Assembly: GCA_002356515.1 (NCBI GenBank)
Contig: AP017606.1
Span: 124,001-188,000, forward strand
Direction: 5' to 3'
Length of the DNA: 64,000 nt
Source: Mesorhizobium loti
GTDB lineage: Bacteria > Pseudomonadota > Alphaproteobacteria > Rhizobiales > Rhizobiaceae
Each line of letters begins with the position of its first letter. Within the stretch, counting starts at the first letter, position 1. Both the position numbers and the translations under genes were made by a program. A model generated the notes under the pieces. It did no database searches, was not told where the DNA came from, and worked only from the letters and a program-made list of their open reading frames with translations. Shown here one piece after another: positions 17,982 to 27,096 of this stretch.

Positions 17982-19808
17982 ATGTGCGGCATTGTTGGAA
18001 TTCTGGGCAAGCAAGCAGTTGCGACGAAGGTGCTGCAAGCGTTGCGGCGGCTTGAATATCGCGGCTATGACTCGGCTGGCATCGCTACGCTTGAAGGCGG
18101 GCTGCTCACGCGCCGACGGGCCGAAGGCAAGCTAAGAAATCTCGAAGTTCGGCTCTCGATGGAACCGCTCGACGGGTTGATAGGTATCGGCCACACTCGA
18201 TGGGCGACGCACGGTAAACCCAGCGAGACCAATGCCCATCCGCACGCTACTGCGAAGCTTGCAGTCGTTCACAACGGCATCATTGAGAATTTTCGTGAAT
18301 TGCGGGCTGAATTGCAGGCGGACGGCTGTGTATTTAACACTGAAACCGACACCGAGATCGTTGCACATCTCGTCACACGCGAACTCGATCGCGGCAGAAC
18401 CCCGGTCGAAGCCGTCGGAGCATCCCTGCCTCTGCTGCGTGGCGCTTTCGCGCTCGCCTTCCTTTTCCAGGGCGAGGAAGACCTGCTCATCGGAGCGCGC
18501 AAGGGCTCGCCGCTGGCCGTCGGCATCGGGGACGGTGAGATGTATCTCGGGTCGGACGCGATCGCGCTTGCGCCCTTCACGAGTCTCATCGCTTATCTGG
18601 AAGAGGGCGATTGGGTCGTTCTCAACCGTGAGGGCGCTACCTTCTATGACAAGGCCAATGTGCCGGTCGAACGCAGCGCGCAGCCGGTCGCCGTGGGCGC
18701 GTTCCTGGTCGACAAAGGCAATCACCGTTATTTCATGGCAAAGGAAATCTACGAGCAGCCAGAAGTGGTCAGCCGCACGCTGACGCAATATGTCGATATG
18801 GCCACAGGCAGCGTCCGATTGCCCATCGACATCGATGTCGACTGGAAGGCCCTGACACGCGTTTCGATTTCAGGCTGCGGCACGGCCTATTATGCAGGGT
18901 TGACCGCCAAATACTGGTTCGAGCACCTCGCGCGCCTACCGGTCGAAATCGACGTTGCCTCCGAGTTCCGCTATCGCGAGGCACCTTTACCGGAAAACGG
19001 CCTTGCGCTTTTCATCTCGCAATCAGGTGAAACGGCCGACACCTTGGCCTGCCTGCGCTATGCGCGACAAGAGAAACAAACTGTCCTTTCGGTGGTGAAC
19101 GTAGCGACCTCGACGATAGCGCGGGAGAGCCACTCGGTTGCGCCCACACTTGCAGGCCCAGAGATCGGAGTCGCTTCAACCAAGGGCTTTACCTGTCAGC
19201 TGACGGTACTGGCTTGTCTCGCCGTCGCAGCGGCACGAAGCCGCGGCATGCTTTCCAAAGAGGCCGCAACTCGTCATGTCAAAAGTCTTATCAGGCTGCC
19301 AGGTCTTTTCGCAAAGGCGCTAGAACTGGAACCACAGATCGAGAAGCTGAGTCATACGCTCGCCAAGGCCCGGCACGCGCTTTATCTTGGTCGTGGGACG
19401 AGCTTCCCACTGGCCATGGAAGGTGCATTGAAGCTAAAAGAGATCAGCTACATTCATGCAGAAGGCTATCCGGCCGGAGAGCTCAAGCATGGTCCCATCG
19501 CGTTGATCGATAAGGACATGCCGATCATCGTCATTGCCCCGCATGACGCGCTCTTCGAGAAGACAGCCTCGAACATGCAAGAGGTCGCGGCGCGCGGCGG
19601 CCGCATTATTCTGATTACGGATTCGAGGGGCGCGGCCGAATGTGGCATTACTCCTGAAACGACCATCATCATGCCGGATATGGACTCGCTGTTTGCTTCG
19701 ATTGTCTATGCGCTGCCGATCCAAATGATCGCTTACCATACGGCCGCATTCATGGGCTTAGACGTCGACCAGCCACGCAATCTTGCGAAGTCCGTTACCG
19801 TCGAATAG
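17982..19808 (+). CDS. glmS: glutamine--fructose-6-phosphate aminotransferase (isomerizing)
   Basis: The start is fixed at ATG 17982, because the mature enzyme needs Cys as residue 2 (MCGIVGILG) and GAGGA lies seven bases upstream. The protein has 608 residues, the usual GlmS length. The N-terminal glutaminase domain shows RRLEYRGYDSAG and GHTRWATHGKPSETNAHPH. Two SIS domains follow with SGCGTAYYAG, SQSGETADTLA, STKGFTCQLT and GRGTSFPLAMEGALKLKEIS. The C-terminus ends DQPRNLAKSVTVE, as is universal in GlmS. It makes glucosamine-6-phosphate from fructose-6-phosphate and glutamine. Beside a polysaccharide locus it may be a second, dedicated copy; symbiotic rhizobia carry such a copy as nodM. 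No glmU is adjacent. Confidence 0.97.
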   Translation: MCGIVGILGKQAVATKVLQALRRLEYRGYDSAGIATLEGGLLTRRRAEGKLRNLEVRLSMEPLDGLIGIGHTRWATHGKPSETNAHPHATAKLAVVHNGIIENFRELRAELQADGCVFNTETDTEIVAHLVTRELDRGRTPVEAVGASLPLLRGAFALAFLFQGEEDLLIGARKGSPLAVGIGDGEMYLGSDAIALAPFTSLIAYLEEGDWVVLNREGATFYDKANVPVERSAQPVAVGAFLVDKGNHRYFMAKEIYEQPEVVSRTLTQYVDMATGSVRLPIDIDVDWKALTRVSISGCGTAYYAGLTAKYWFEHLARLPVEIDVASEFRYREAPLPENGLALFISQSGETADTLACLRYARQEKQTVLSVVNVATSTIARESHSVAPTLAGPEIGVASTKGFTCQLTVLACLAVAAARSRGMLSKEAATRHVKSLIRLPGLFAKALELEPQIEKLSHTLAKARHALYLGRGTSFPLAMEGALKLKEISYIHAEGYPAGELKHGPIALIDKDMPIIVIAPHDALFEKTASNMQEVAARGGRIILITDSRGAAECGITPETTIIMPDMDSLFASIVYALPIQMIAYHTAAFMGLDVDQPRNLAKSVTVE

Positions 19809-19845
19809 GCCCCCCCTGCTAGGAGAACAATGAATTGCCTCGCTT

Positions 19846-20029
19846 GGCTCCGCCATCAAGCCCGTGATCGGAGAACCGGATGGACCGTAACTACCTCGCC
19901 GGCGAGCAGGGCGACGCCGTCATCCTCGGCGCCGCCGGCTACAACTTCTCGCTCCTGCTCAACTGGTTCAGGCAACTTTTGTGACTGCTCTTCGCGGCGT
20001 TCCAAAGCCCGAAATCGCTCGCAGCCTAA
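19846..20029 (+). pseudogene. IS5-family transposase C-terminal remnant
   Basis: AIKPVIGE appears just before MDRNYLAGEQGDAVILGAAG and YNFSLLLNWFRQLL, the conserved C-terminal text of IS5-group transposases. A frame change and lost bases separate the two blocks. A TGA (19982) interrupts the end, after which LLFAAFQSPKSLAA runs to TAA at 20027. The rest of the element and its inverted repeats are absent, so it is a dead fragment lying 37 bases after glmS. Confidence 0.7.
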
Positions 20030-20316
20030 CGCCGTTTATTGTTCACGGGCGGAGAGACCATCCGTACGGCTCCCTCGATCATGCAACTGTAGCGCCATTA
20101 TCACCCTTAAGAGACTCGCCGTCTAGGTTCGGCTGGGCCGCAGAGGTTATGCTTTCGGGCCACAGCTTGCTGAGAGGTGGGTTTCGACGGTCCGTGACCA
20201 GTAGCCCTGCGTTCGTCGACTAAATACCGAGGGTTGTCGATGTCGTTTTTGGTTTAAGGGCCGATACAGCGGCTTGGGCTTCCACTGTCATTCCTCACTA
20301 CTGATTGCTGAAACGG

Positions 20317-20721
20317 ATGGCGAATATGGTTGTCGGAGAACCGAACGACGTGCGATTGAAAAATCTCAACGGCCAATGGATTGTTCAGGTCGTCGAAAAT
20401 GGCAAAGTAGCTCGGCATTCATTCGGTGCTAAAGCCGTTGCCGAGAGCTACGCCGAATTCCAGAGAGTTAGGCTCGGCCTGCCTGGAAAGCCACCAATCT
20501 GGGAGGATAACCCAGTGGATGGGCACCCTGAGAGGCTTCGTGAAATATCAGACTTCATCATCAACGATGTTCTCGACCTCGCAGAGTATTCTGATCGCGG
20601 TATTGTCACTACCATAGTTGATGCACGCGGAGTTCGCCTCCGTCTCCACCTCACAGTCATGACCTCGGAATTGCTTTGCGAGCGAATTGCAACCGCGCTG
20701 GAGCGCCGGTACGCCGAATAG
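20317..20721 (+). CDS. hypothetical protein, 134 residues
   Basis: The frame encodes a soluble protein with a beta-rich start (VRLKNLNGQWIVQVVENGKV) and a helical end (TSELLCERIATALERRYAE). The start could be TTG 20305, ATG 20317 or ATG 20326; none has a clear ribosome site. Codon use looks native. I do not recognise the family, and the neighbours (IS relic, DUF2958-like gene) give no hint. Confidence 0.5.
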   Translation: MANMVVGEPNDVRLKNLNGQWIVQVVENGKVARHSFGAKAVAESYAEFQRVRLGLPGKPPIWEDNPVDGHPERLREISDFIINDVLDLAEYSDRGIVTTIVDARGVRLRLHLTVMTSELLCERIATALERRYAE

Positions 20722-21120
20722 CGACCTAAGGCCAAGCTGCTTTGTTGTGAATATGCCAATATCCGTGATCACGCTATGCGGCTGCTGCCCAACTCTTCTT
20801 GGCCTATTCGCCTAGCTGTGACTTCTCAGGCTGACCACCCGGTCCGGACCGAGGAAGCTGAGGTTGCGAACCTTCAGCGCCGTCAGGTCGAGAGCAACGT
20901 GTTCAAACGGTGCTGGGCGCGCAGCTGCCGAAGGTCGCCGCACGTGTCTGCCTGGCGACTGTCCGCGTGGGTTACGCAGCACGGACAGAGGGTGCGACCG
21001 CCTGCAGGACCGCTAGTCGCTACCGCACCGCCGCGAAGGGGTGGGTGACATGGCCGATCACCCTACAGCATGCCTCTTGATGAAAAGCAGGCTGAACAAC
21101 AGGGTCGCTGGAGAGGCAAA
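20722..21120. other. intergenic, no supported gene
   Basis: Open frames are short and have no ribosome sites. One frame (about 20900-21080) reads LPKVAARVCLATVRVGYAAR and may be a remnant, but I cannot place it. Confidence 0.3.
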
Positions 21121-21471
21121 ATGATTCCGATCGCACAAATGGAAAAGTTGCTCGAAAACGGCCGAGCTTCAGCAGAGCGCGGACGCTCTCTCGATCATTT
21201 CCCGGTCGTTCGAATCATTTCGCTGGACACGGGATCGGAGTGGCTGCTCTCCGAAAGATCGCCACACAATGATATGCTCGCCTTCGGTGCTTTCTTCCCC
21301 GGCGACGGCAGTGTACCGCTGATGGGTTGGGTATCAATCCCCGGGCTCATCTACAACCGCTCCAGGGCGGGCAGGCTGCTCGACTTCGATCCGGACTACC
21401 GCCCGTCCAAGCCGATCGGAGCGATAGCCCCCGAGGTCCGTTTCGTCGGCGAAATACCGTCGAAACCATAA
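21121..21471 (+). CDS. DUF2958-like protein
   Basis: From ATG 21121 (GAGAGG five bases upstream) the 116-residue protein starts MIPIAQMEKLLENG. It then has DHFPVVRIISLDTGSEWLLS and a VPLMGWVSIPGL block. This order (LLxNG, PVVK/R, TWLL, GYVSL) is that of the DUF2958 proteins found on alphaproteobacterial plasmids and ICEs, whose function is unknown. A longer frame from ATG 21070 is open. Recognition is by motif order only. Confidence 0.55.
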   Translation: MIPIAQMEKLLENGRASAERGRSLDHFPVVRIISLDTGSEWLLSERSPHNDMLAFGAFFPGDGSVPLMGWVSIPGLIYNRSRAGRLLDFDPDYRPSKPIGAIAPEVRFVGEIPSKP

Positions 21472-21781
21472 GGAGAAGGGGCAGCTATGCCGCCACTTCT
21501 GTCGTGGCTCCGCTAGTCTTTCCGCTTGCCCAGTTCGTCGACGGCGGGCCGGCGCCAGGGATCAGTGAGGTGCTACCTCTGATTCCTAATCCCAGGCTCG
21601 CATGGTTTTGGTTGGTCCACACTTCGCCCGGGTCTTGATGGTCGCACTCCCATTGAAATGCTTAAGCACGACATGGTGCACGTGGTTATCCTGGTCGCAC
21701 AAAGCCGTCCGACCGATGAAAGAAGATCGGGGCCAGGTGCCTCAGATTACGAGGCACTGGCCTCCAGTCTCGATCGCCGTA
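21472..21781. other. intergenic, nothing seen
   Basis: No gene, repeat or strong hairpin was seen between the DUF2958-like gene and the 3' end of the convergent phasin gene. Confidence 0.3.
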
Positions 21782-22240
21782 TCAGGCGGCCTTCCGCACC
21801 TTCAAAGCCTTCTCAAAGACATCCTTGATCGGCTTGGACACGTCCTCGGTAGCTCTCAACATCAATTCCTGGAGGGCCTTGGCCTGATCGGCGGACTTTT
21901 CGATCTGTTTGTGTAGGAACGCGGTCTGCAGTTCGAAGAACTCGGACGGCGACTTCGCGGCAACCAGTGCTTCAAGGTGCGTGAAGGCGGCTTCGGCATT
22001 GGCTTGCAGATCGGCAATCGTCCTCAGGATTATCTCGTTGCCGGTGGTCTTGGCCGTCTCAAAGGTTGGCTCGAAAGCCTTTTGAGCTCCGGCGTCCGAA
22101 TTCAATTTGGAAAATACTTCTTTCGACTGCTCAACACCCTGTTCGGCGACGGCGCGACCTTGCTCGATAGCCTTTGACGGGTCGAAGGTAGGGAAGTCGG
22201 CGTTTTCGATCGTTTCGGTCTTACGGGTGATCTTGGACAT
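21782..22240 (-). CDS. phasin family protein
   Basis: The start is ATG at 22240 with AAAGGA about seven bases upstream, giving 152 residues; the frame runs further upstream but without support. The sequence is low in Cys and Trp and highly helical: FDPSKAIEQGRAVAEQGVEQ, then NEIILRTIADLQANAEAAFT, then a block beginning SPSEFFELQTAFLHKQIEKS. This matches Phasin_2 proteins, in which FELQ-x-F-x-x-Q is typical. Phasins coat polyhydroxybutyrate granules in the cytoplasm and control their size. No PHB synthase is in the window, so it is a stand-alone copy. Confidence 0.88.
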   Translation of the reverse strand: MSKITRKTETIENADFPTFDPSKAIEQGRAVAEQGVEQSKEVFSKLNSDAGAQKAFEPTFETAKTTGNEIILRTIADLQANAEAAFTHLEALVAAKSPSEFFELQTAFLHKQIEKSADQAKALQELMLRATEDVSKPIKDVFEKALKVRKAA

Positions 22241-22549
22241 GTTTCCATCCTTTTTGCGGGGGCGGCCGCAAAGCAAAGGCGCATCCTTCATGTACGAAAT
22301 CGTCGCAACGGATTTGTGAAGCTGACGTGAATTTGCGCACACGGAGTACGCCTCGGTGCTGCCCGAATAGGGGGTCCAGCGAGCACATAACCACAGAGCC
22401 GGAATTCCTGTCGTATCCTGGAAGACGACGCTTCCCGCTAGAGTCCCGCGAGCGGAAACAACAAACGCCGCGACAAGCCTGAAAGGAAGCAAGTCGAGTA
22501 GGCTCAATAACGCGCGTGAGTTCCTCGTTCCCGATCCCTATTTTTCTTT
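22241..22549. other. intergenic, phasin promoter region
   Basis: No gene is supported. The segment must hold the phasin promoter, but no clear -35/-10 pair stands out. Confidence 0.3.
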
Positions 22550-23498
22550 TTATCCTGACATTCTGCCTTCAAGTGCGAACGTCTCGACCGCGGTTGTCGG
22601 CGAGGCGACGATCAGGTCTGAGGTCGCATGGCTTTCAAAGGTTGCAGTGAATCTCTTCTGCCAATCGAATTGCGGCCGCCCGTCTGTGGTGGCGAAGAGT
22701 TTCTGCGGGTTTACTATGCAATTCGTGTCCCGGAACGGGAAGTAATCCCGGGGGCGTTCTTTTGGCGCGACTTCGGCGCCCCGCAAAAGCTCAATGTCCC
22801 GGCCTGCAATCGCTGCGAGCCGCCTGGCCCACTCGTAGCTTGTCATGATCTCCGGCGCTGCGACATTGTAGATCTGCGAGATGTCCGGCACAGATTTGAG
22901 GAGGTAGATGAAAAGCGCGGCCAAATCTTCAACGTGAAGGAACTGGATCAAGGCAATCAAGGCGCTCCCTGTCCCCGGGACAATGACCGGCCCGCCCGAC
23001 AGAGCCCGGGACCAGATAAATGTTTCGCGATCGCTGTCGTTTTGTGGCCCATAGAGGTAAGGCGGCCTCAAGATAAACAACGGCCCCTTGGCAGCGTCGA
23101 TAAGGACGGTTTCCGCCGCATGCTTGGCGCGCCCATATTCAGCCCAGACGTCTGCACTGCCAAGTGCATCAGATTCCAGTGCGCCGGTGTTGCCGATCGT
23201 CCGATAGACGGCTGCGCTACTCAGGTGAAGCCACAGTGTGGAGGCGCCGCCAAACGCCTCATAGGCGATCCGCGTCGCCGCGCCATCGTAGGAGCTTGAC
23301 GATCACAACATCAAAGCGCGCGGTGACCGCTTTCATGGCCGCGGCGTCATACCTGTCCATCGTGATCTGTTCCGCCCCTCGAACGAGCCGGGAACCTCGA
23401 TTGAGTGTGGTTACGTTGCAGCCACTATCAAGCAGTGCCGGTACGAGGGCGCTACCGACAAATCCTGATCCGCCCATAACAAGAACTTTGGTTTTCAT
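22550..23498 (-). pseudogene. NAD-dependent epimerase/dehydratase, frameshifted
   Basis: ATG 23498 begins MKTKVLVMGGSGFVGSALVP with the Rossmann GxxGxxG. The frame reads to FDVVIV near 23310, then breaks. One base over, SSYDGAATRIAYEAFGGAST continues, with LSSAAVYRT, YGRAKHAAE (the YxxxK catalytic pair), FILRPPYLYGP and FLHVEDLAALF, to the stop at 22550. Joined, the protein is a full-length SDR-extended sugar epimerase/dehydratase. A single-base indel inactivates it, unless it is a sequencing error. It would act on a nucleotide sugar or similar substrate. Confidence 0.8.
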
Positions 23499-23822
23499 GT
23501 AGGCTGCCCGGGCCGACGATGCTGAGTGGCGAGAGGTCGCGAAGATCGTCCTAGAAATCGCCAGTGCTGTTGAAGACGCAAAGCCCAACGCATTCTTGAC
23601 CCTCAAAACTGACCCGCAACTGACCTGCCGCCCTGCCTTCGGCAAGCACTAGGCGGGGGCTTCGACCACTCACCCACTCGGCTCGCCTACTGAAGATTTT
23701 TTGGCCGAGTCCGCTTTTGTGAAAACAACGTAATTCATGGCAGCGTTGTGCCAAGAGATGGGCGACACGCGCCTTGAGCAAAGGGTAACGCAGTTGTCAA
23801 TGATCGCGGATTCCATGAAAAA
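23499..23822. other. intergenic, nothing seen
   Basis: No supported gene or clear hairpin lies between the epimerase start and the end of the host-attachment gene. Confidence 0.3.
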
Positions 23823-24317
23823 TCACAGGCTGCCACGTTTTGGCGATCCAGGCGACGCTTCAGGCGTCCTCCGAAAGAGCTCAAGCAGGTCTGGAAATAT
23901 CGGGCGCGAGACGCCGGCAGCCGCCAGCGTGTCCTGGATGGCTTTGGCGGAATGTTTCGCGAGATCCTTGGCCAGTTCACCCACCAGCCGTGACCTCAAA
24001 GGGGCCCGGAAGTGCTTGCGTAGTTTGCCGAGTGTGCGCGGATCCGCAATCACTACCAAATGCTCGAACGCTTTCATCTGCGCTTCGCGATTAAGGCTGG
24101 CCGCCACAGCTGCGGCAAAGTCGTCGTCCCGCGGGCGGCAGCCGTCGGGATTGGCTGTGGAACCGCGATGCCGGCCGGCCGAGCCTGTGTCACCCACGTG
24201 CAGCGCCAGCTCGGGCAATTCAACCAGGTCGATTTGGGGTTCGTGACCCTTGTTGCAGAAAATGCGCAACTTCTCACCATCGGTTACCGCAACAACCGTA
24301 CCATGAGCCACAATCAT
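23823..24317 (-). CDS. host attachment protein family (AtsE/RmpA-type)
   Basis: Start ATG 24317 has GGAG eight bases upstream. The 164-residue protein begins MIVAHGTVVAVTDGEKLRIF and has FAAAVAASLNREAQMKAFEH and LVVIADPRTLGKLRKHF. A C-terminal stretch with VGELAKDLAKHSAKAIQDTL follows. This is the layout of the family named protein required for attachment to host cells. It resembles a degenerate release-factor-1-like domain of the baeRF type. The name comes from plant-associated Agrobacterium work; the biochemical role is not settled. It stands alone here. Confidence 0.82.
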   Translation of the reverse strand: MIVAHGTVVAVTDGEKLRIFCNKGHEPQIDLVELPELALHVGDTGSAGRHRGSTANPDGCRPRDDDFAAAVAASLNREAQMKAFEHLVVIADPRTLGKLRKHFRAPLRSRLVGELAKDLAKHSAKAIQDTLAAAGVSRPIFPDLLELFRRTPEASPGSPKRGSL

Positions 24318-25394
24318 CTTGTTTTCTCCTTCGCAAGGCACATTGAAGTCCAACGTGTTGCCTTACCCACGGTGAGCGATCGGGAACCGAAAGAGTTCTC
24401 TCAGCGGTGGTCGACAAGGGGCGCCGCGAGCCCACCGAACCGAAGGGATATTGGGGGTCCTCCATGCTCATGATGTCGGGCGAGGTCCAGGCACCAGATG
24501 GAGGCGTTCACTCTTTAACAGCTCGCTCACGTTCGTCTGCCGTCCTTGCTGTGCAACCAATTTGACTTCGCGATTCTCGGCTAAGCCTCTCACGCGCTCG
24601 ACCCGATTGAACACGTTTCGGCAGCCGTCTTTTTCCCAATGGGAAGGAGACATGCCCAGTCAGGATCGCAATCTCCGCGTCCACCGCGACCTATGTGGGC
24701 GGCATGGATTGTCGGGGCGAATTCCAACTCATCCAGATCGTTCTGGCGCAACGTTAGTTAGTTAGATCCATAATGCGTCTGCTCTGTTTTTGGATCGCAG
24801 GCCGACGTCTAACAAACCAGCCTCTGCCTGTCGGTTCGTTGATCTGGCTCAACAGGGGGCGACTTTTTGAAACGGTCCGAAATAGCTTTGGCAGCGTGAA
24901 CGGCGGGCCGGCCGCCAGGGCGTTCGTCTACGTGCGCGGTGATTTGCCGGGAAAAATAACCCACTAGTTTTTGCACCAATCGCAGGTGCTTTCTTGGCTT
25001 CGCGATCGTCGGTAGCGATCTGAAAAGAGAATGCGTCGATAGGGGAGAGGTTGAAGCCGGCATCAGGATTTGCGGCGGACAGGCTGACGTTTTCCCCGCA
25101 GACTCGCGCTCAATGATAGGTCCAAAACGAGTCGCTACGCTATGGGTGGTGCGAAAGATCTGCGGCTCTTTTCGTTTTGCAGAGAGATCGGGAGATCAAA
25201 GCGAAACTCCCTTCGGTCCCAGGGCGCCCAGCATCATTGGATCAACAGGTGCATGACGGCGGGACGTAGCGCGACAGCCCACAGTGCGGACGACCAGGGC
25301 AATAGATCGCGACGCTTTGTTTGCCTTCAGCTGCAATCACCACTAATGAAGCAATGCTTCACCGAACGACTTTTCACGCTACCCGGAGAATTTC
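24318..25394. other. gene-poor 1.1 kb with one small Shine-Dalgarno-led frame
   Basis: No convincing protein gene is seen. ATG 24652, preceded by GGAAGGAGA, opens a 37-codon frame (MPSQDRNLRVHRDLCGRHGL and onward) that stops at 24765. It may be a small protein or chance. The last 100 bases must hold the promoter of the first mucR-like gene. Confidence 0.35.
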
Positions 25395-25859
25395 ATGACA
25401 GAAGAAGCCGCCAAAAACACCGACACCTTCATAGAGCTCACAGCCGATGTGGTCTCGGCCTATGTCTCCAACAATCCGGTCCCGATGGGCGATCTTCCTA
25501 GCCTGATCGGCCAAGTGCATGCTGCCTTGAGAGGCACGGCCGCCGGCGGTTCCGCAGCAAAGCCGGAGCCTATCGAGCCTGCTGTGCCGATCAAGAAGTC
25601 CGTGACTCCGGAGTACATCATCTCCCTTGAGGATGGAAAGAAATTCAAGTCGCTAAAGCGCCACCTGTCGACCCATTATGGGCTGACCCCGGACGAATAT
25701 CGCGCCAAATGGGGTCTGCCGGCGGATTATCCCATGGTGGCGCCGAACTACGCCGCGGCGCGCTCGGCATTGGCCAAGACGATCGGGCTAGGCCGCAAGC
25801 CGAAAGAGCCGGAACCGTCGGCGCCAGTGAAGCGGAGCCGCAAGAGGGTTGCAGCTTAA
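25395..25859 (+). CDS. MucR/Ros family zinc-finger transcriptional regulator (copy 1)
   Basis: The 154-residue protein starts at ATG 25395 after GGAGA. The N-terminal half has FIELTADVVSAYVSNNPVP and LPSLIGQVHAAL, the MucR oligomerisation region. The DNA-binding half has VTPEYIISLEDGKKFKSLKR, HLSTHYGLTPDEYRAKWGLP and YPMVAPNYAAARSALAKTIG. The canonical Ros/MucR finger begins with a Cys pair. Here the first position reads SLEDGKKFKSLKRHL with no Cys, so zinc binding by the usual Cys2His2 set is not complete; some MucR homologues dispense with it. Such proteins repress exopolysaccharide, motility and other promoters at AT-rich sites. Control of the nearby polysaccharide locus is possible. Confidence 0.93.
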   Translation: MTEEAAKNTDTFIELTADVVSAYVSNNPVPMGDLPSLIGQVHAALRGTAAGGSAAKPEPIEPAVPIKKSVTPEYIISLEDGKKFKSLKRHLSTHYGLTPDEYRAKWGLPADYPMVAPNYAAARSALAKTIGLGRKPKEPEPSAPVKRSRKRVAA

Positions 25860-25999
25860 TTTCGCTAATTGAGATCACGGCTGGAGCGCGCAACAGTCTT
25901 CCACAATGACGTGCGCGAGTATAACCGAGGCGGGGCCATTCCCGCCTTTTTGCAAACGGTTTGTTTTCAGATGGCTTGCGAGGGCTCGCAAGCCATCTA

Positions 26000-26150
26000 C
26001 TGCCGCTGGCTTTTGTCAGATCCGGCATCTCCCGATCCTCGAACTTAGTCCGCGCCATCTCACGGAAAATCGTCGAGCGATGGCGGCCAAGCTTCTCAGC
26101 GATCGCATCCACACTGACCCCAGCCTGGCGCCAGCACCTATGGGCGAAAG
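26000..26150 (-). pseudogene. IS30-family transposase N-terminal fragment
   Basis: On the minus strand the text CWRQAGVSVDAIAEKLGRHR continues as STIFREMARTKFEDREMPDL, then loses similarity. This is the helix-turn-helix of IS30-type transposases, where LGRHRSTIxRE is diagnostic. There is no catalytic domain and no inverted repeats, so it is a short dead relic, abutting an LprI-like fragment. Confidence 0.65.
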
Positions 26151-26353
26151 ACCGCGCCCTGAACGCGATCTATCTCTTCATTCGGAGCTATGACAACCCA
26201 AAGGTTCGCAAGGCATTGCTGGCAAACCAACGCGATTGGATCAAGCAATGGAATTCCTGCGGCAGCAAGTTGCTTTGCCTGAACCAATCCTATGACATCC
26301 GCTTCCAACTGATGAAAGCAATCGATGTGGGGCCGCCATCAAACGGGGGCTAA
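26141..26353 (+). pseudogene. LprI/DUF1311-like C-terminal fragment
   Basis: The frame WAKDRALNAIYLFIRSYDNP, KVRKALLANQRDWIKQW, CGSKLLCLNQSYDIRFQLM follows the pattern of DUF1311 (lysozyme-inhibitor LprI) proteins: LN-x-x-Y, L-x-x-x-Q-R-x-W, C-x-x-x-x-x-C-L. The signal peptide and first Cys block are missing because an IS30 relic replaces them. Confidence 0.5.
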
Positions 26354-26514
26354 CCGCGCCATTGCCCGCGGAACGAAACCCGCCTAACCTAGTGGGACTC
26401 CTCGGAAATTTTTGGTGAGATTTCCCGATGTGGTACTGGCGGCGAATTCCAGCGTCGTGGGCACCCACGCTCGACAACTCGCCGTCGTAGCGGTAGTAGG
26501 CGCGGATCGCTGAC

Positions 26515-26790
26515 ATGTCCCAAAAAACCCATCTTCCATTTGATTATCCTTTTACGCCCGAATGGCTTTCAATGCGTGCCGGCAGGGTCGCCCGTGATGG
26601 TCGGGCTGGCATGGCCTTTGCCGCGATCGTTCTGATAACAGACGTTGCAACCGCCAGATTGGCCGGCGCGTCCCACTTTGGAGGCTTTGTCATGGCTATG
26701 ATTTCCACGATCGTGCACGAACTGCTCGGCATGTTTGCCGACGAAGAATCTCCGGCACTGGCTGACCCCGAGATCTGGGAGGCTGGGTGA
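26515..26790 (+). CDS. hypothetical protein, 91 residues
   Basis: ATG 26515 begins MSQKTHLPFDYPFTPEWLSM. A moderately hydrophobic middle (FAAIVLITDVATARLAGASH) and an acidic end (FADEESPALADPEIWEAG) follow. No ribosome site is strong, and the opposite strand is also open, so the call is weak. No family is recognised. Confidence 0.4.
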   Translation: MSQKTHLPFDYPFTPEWLSMRAGRVARDGRAGMAFAAIVLITDVATARLAGASHFGGFVMAMISTIVHELLGMFADEESPALADPEIWEAG

Positions 26791-27096
26791 GATGCTCTCT
26801 CTGTCATAGGCGGTCCCGCCAAGGATGTCCGCAGCAACAGCAACCGCTTTATTAGGCATCTGCGATCTATAGTCCATTATATCTGGCTTTGGATAATCCA
26901 GAACCCGCCTTTGACGCCTCTCGACTATCGTCAATTGACGCAATCTCAACATCCTTTGGCCTGCACCTTCCATAAGGTGCAGTCGCGCAGAAATGTCAAA
27001 TATCCGGCTTGATCGGAGAAAATCCGAGTGGCATAGGTTGGGGGCATATCGTCCCTTTGACGGATATGAGGATGTGATGATTGAAGGAGCACGTTG
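26791..27096. other. intergenic, promoter region of second mucR-like gene
   Basis: No gene is supported. AAGGAG at 27084-27089 is the ribosome site of the next gene. No palindrome was found. Confidence 0.3.

Noticed and set aside
24809..25063. 84-codon minus-strand frame with plausible composition
   Set aside because: It has no ribosome site, no recognised motif and an opposite strand that is equally open.
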